A stretch of DNA of 7,282 nt, taken from NCBI GenBank assembly GCA_016793415.1, contig JAEUMC010000415.1, forward strand, positions 1-7,282, in the 5' to 3' direction. A program made the position numbers and the translations under genes. Each line of letters begins with the position of its first letter. Position 1 is the first letter of the stretch. The stretch is from Devosia sp. GTDB taxonomy: Bacteria > Pseudomonadota > Alphaproteobacteria > Rhizobiales > Devosiaceae. The notes under the pieces were generated by a model, which worked only from the letters and a program-made list of their open reading frames with translations, was not told where the DNA came from and made no database searches. Positions 5,426 through 7,282 of the stretch are shown in pieces.

Positions 5426-5941
5426 TTAGTTGCCCAACACCCCCCTCACCCACTCCCGCACCCCGCGCACCCAACCCGCCGCCGACCGCCACACCGCCGT
5501 CGACTTCGCCCACGCAATCGCCCGGTCGCGCAACGCGAACATCCAGCCCAACAGCCGCGCCAGCCACTCGATCCGCATCAGCGGCTGGTACACCGCATGA
5601 AAAATCCGCTCGACCACCAGCAGCGACAGCGCATGCGCCAGCAGCAGCCCGATGGTGCCGGTGATGACGTGCCCGGTGCCGGCCCACCAGATGGCGACCA
5701 CCTTCATCGGTTCGATCACCACGAACGGAACCCCGAGCGCCAACAGCGCTGCATAAGGCGGCAACCGGCCGAGCCAGTCGCCCAACCGCTGGAACAGCCG
5801 CAGCGCGCTGAGCCAGGCGATCAGCGGCCGGAACAGTGGAAACAGCAGCTCGTCGAGCAGCGTGTAGATCACCACCGCAACCGTCACCACCGCCCGTGCT
5901 GCGGCCCGGATCAGACGCGAAACCGCCCCTTGCTCTGCCAT
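5426..5941 (-). CDS. Hypothetical membrane protein (171 aa)
   Basis: I do not recognise a functional family, though the pattern resembles conserved hypotheticals of Hyphomicrobiales. Hydrophobic segments lie at about residues 17-45 (possibly one helix with an amphipathic extension), 63-87 (PPYAALLALGVPFVVIEPMKVVAIWW) and 91-110 (HVITGTIGLLLAHALSLLVV). They are followed by VERIFHAVYQP and an amphipathic, tryptophan- and arginine-rich C-terminal region (123-168). The polar residues E77, K80, H91 and E111 at helix ends are striking and may be functional. The ATG at 5941 is preceded by an AGAGGA ribosome binding site about 5 nt upstream. It is divergent from the transglutaminase-like gene (99-bp gap) and convergent with the small gene. 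It probably sits in the inner membrane. No transport or enzyme motif was seen. Confidence 0.85.
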   Translation of the reverse strand: MAEQGAVSRLIRAAARAVVTVAVVIYTLLDELLFPLFRPLIAWLSALRLFQRLGDWLGRLPPYAALLALGVPFVVIEPMKVVAIWWAGTGHVITGTIGLLLAHALSLLVVERIFHAVYQPLMRIEWLARLLGWMFALRDRAIAWAKSTAVWRSAAGWVRGVREWVRGVLGN

Positions 5942-6040
5942 GTTTTCCTCTGCCGCTCACGAAGGCTAGCCGCGCCGATTTTCTCTCGCTATCGTTTCAA
6001 GCGGGAAGTTTCTGTGCCTCAGTAGCGAGCGTCCGACCGC
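5942..6040. promoter_or_regulatory. Divergent intergenic region of membrane protein and transglutaminase-like genes
   Basis: The 99 bp between the two divergent starts must hold both promoters or parts of them. The centre (about 5976-6015) is relatively AT-rich compared with the surroundings, but no clear -35/-10 pair or dyad could be assigned. Confidence 0.35.
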
Positions 6041-7282
6041 ATGTCGATCAAAGCCGCGATCTATCACCTGACGCACTATAAGTACGACCGTCCGGTCATC
6101 CTGCAGCCCCAGATCATCCGGCTCCAGCCAGCGCCGCAAAGTAAGACCAAGGTGCTGAGCCACTCGCTGCGGGTGTCGCCGCCGAACCACTTCGTCAACG
6201 TCCAGCAGGATCCCTACGGCAACTACCTTTCCCGCCACGTCTTCCCCGAGCCGGTGACCGAGCTGAAGGTCGAGGTCGACCTGGTCGCCGACATGACGGT
6301 CTACAACCCGTTCGATTTCTTCGTCGAGGAACGAGCGGAGACCTGGCCGTTCGAATACCCCGAAGAACTGCGCGACGATCTCTCCATCTATATGAAGCCG
6401 CAGCCGGCGGGCCCGCTGCTCAGCAAATTCCTGCGTGGCGTCGATCGCAGCCCGCAGAACACCGTCAATTTCATCACTGCCCTGAACGCCCGGGTGCAGC
6501 GCGACATCGGCTACATCGTCCGGCTCGAAACCGGCGTGCTGGAACCCGAGGAGACGCTGACCCGCGCCCAGGGCTCGTGCCGCGATTCCAGCTGGCTGCT
6601 GGTCCAGGCGCTGCGCCATCTCGGCTTTGCCGCTCGCTTCGTCTCCGGCTACCTGATCCAGCTGAAGCCCGACCTGGTGTCGCTCGACGGGCCGGCCGGC
6701 ACCGACCACGATTTCACCGACCTCCACGCCTGGTGCGAGGTCTACCTGCCCGGCGCCGGCTGGGTCGGACTCGACCCCACTTCGGGCCTCCTCGCCGGCG
6801 AGAGCCACGTGCCGCTCGCCGCCACCCCTCCTTATCGCAACGCCGCGCCGATCTCGGGCTTCACCAGCTTCGCCAACGTGGAGTTCGCCTTCGACATGAA
6901 GGTCAGCCGCGTCGCCGAGCACCCGCGCATCACCAAACCGTTTTCCGACGCGAGCTGGGATCGGCTGAATGCCCTGGGCAAGAAAGTCGACGAGGAACTG
7001 CTGGCCGGCGATGTCCGCCTCACCATGGGGGGCGAACCCACCTTCGTCTCGATCGACGATTTCGAGGCCGGCGAGTGGAACGCCGACGCGGTCGGGCCGA
7101 CCAAGCGGGCCAAGGCCGACGCGCTGATCCGGCGGCTGCGCGACCGCTTCGCCCCCGGCGGCTTGCTGCATTACGGCCAGGGCAAATGGTACCCGGGCGA
7201 GACCCTGCCGCGCTGGACTTTTTCGCTGTATTGGCGCCGCGACAACAAGCCGGTCTGGCGCGACGAAAAGCTGTTTGCGCAT
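6041..7282 (+). CDS. Transglutaminase-like / DUF2126 family protein (partial, C-terminus beyond window)
   Basis: The open frame from ATG 6041 stays open to the window end (414 codons); the family is usually about 1,100 residues. Residues 1-85 match the bacterial transglutaminase-like N-terminal beta domain (MSIKAAIYHLTHYKYDRPV, LQPQIIRLQPAP). Residues 140-248 form the transglutaminase-fold core with Cys180 in QGSCRDSSWLL, His229 in DLHAWCEVYLPG and Asp245 in GLDPTSG, the complete triad. From about 325 the DUF2126 part begins with the hallmark LTMGGEPTFVS, then GKWYPGETLPRW. An in-frame TAG at 6023-6025 leaves ATG 6041 as the only start, with no strong ribosome binding site. Related proteins are usually encoded beside alpha-E and circularly permuted ATP-grasp proteins, a predicted amide-bond-forming or peptide-processing system; those partners would lie to the right, outside this window. 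The chemistry, protease or amide transfer, is unproven. Confidence 0.93.
   Translation, partial: MSIKAAIYHLTHYKYDRPVILQPQIIRLQPAPQSKTKVLSHSLRVSPPNHFVNVQQDPYGNYLSRHVFPEPVTELKVEVDLVADMTVYNPFDFFVEERAETWPFEYPEELRDDLSIYMKPQPAGPLLSKFLRGVDRSPQNTVNFITALNARVQRDIGYIVRLETGVLEPEETLTRAQGSCRDSSWLLVQALRHLGFAARFVSGYLIQLKPDLVSLDGPAGTDHDFTDLHAWCEVYLPGAGWVGLDPTSGLLAGESHVPLAATPPYRNAAPISGFTSFANVEFAFDMKVSRVAEHPRITKPFSDASWDRLNALGKKVDEELLAGDVRLTMGGEPTFVSIDDFEAGEWNADAVGPTKRAKADALIRRLRDRFAPGGLLHYGQGKWYPGETLPRWTFSLYWRRDNKPVWRDEKLFAH

Noticed and set aside
5966..7282. Long minus-strand open frame opposite the transglutaminase-like gene
   Set aside because: Its composition is that of an antisense frame in GC-rich DNA, while the plus strand encodes a recognisable family with an intact catalytic triad over the same bases.

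Overview
The window is GC-rich, gene-dense chromosomal DNA. Codon use, gene content and intergenic palindromes look like an alphaproteobacterium of the Hyphomicrobiales (Rhizobiales), possibly Devosia-like. That placement is inferred from recognised protein families and was not tested by a search. No tRNA, rRNA, CRISPR array, transposase or phage gene was seen.

Left part (1-3677, all minus strand): a four-gene ABC importer operon in the order binding protein, ATPase, permease, permease. The proteins closely resemble, from memory, E. coli YdcS, YdcT, YdcU and YdcV, a polyamine/opine-type importer linked to putrescine. The ATPase and first permease overlap by 4 bp, and the two permeases by 11 bp, so translation is probably coupled. 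The last permease runs off the left edge. A 315-bp gap between binding protein and ATPase genes holds a dense set of palindromes: four tandem hairpins with compensatory changes, a 76-bp inverted-repeat element, and a small hairpin just after the binding-protein stop.

Middle (3678-5283): a 338-bp gap upstream of the binding-protein gene holds a clean ATC-N9-GAT dyad, the classic LysR-type operator shape, and a mosaic of GC-rich palindromes. Next is a LysR-family regulator on the minus strand, the natural candidate to control the importer. Divergent from it is a small unrecognised 89-residue protein with a strong ribosome binding site.

Right part (5284-7282): a long GC-rich inverted repeat (41-bp arms) separates the small gene from a convergent 171-residue unrecognised membrane protein. 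Divergent from that, and running off the right edge, is the first 414 codons of a large transglutaminase-fold/DUF2126 protein with its Cys-His-Asp triad visible.

The coding genes belong to known families or are ordinary conserved hypotheticals. The most interesting signals are non-coding: the covarying hairpin array inside the importer operon and the LysR-type operator. I see no convincing undescribed multi-gene system.
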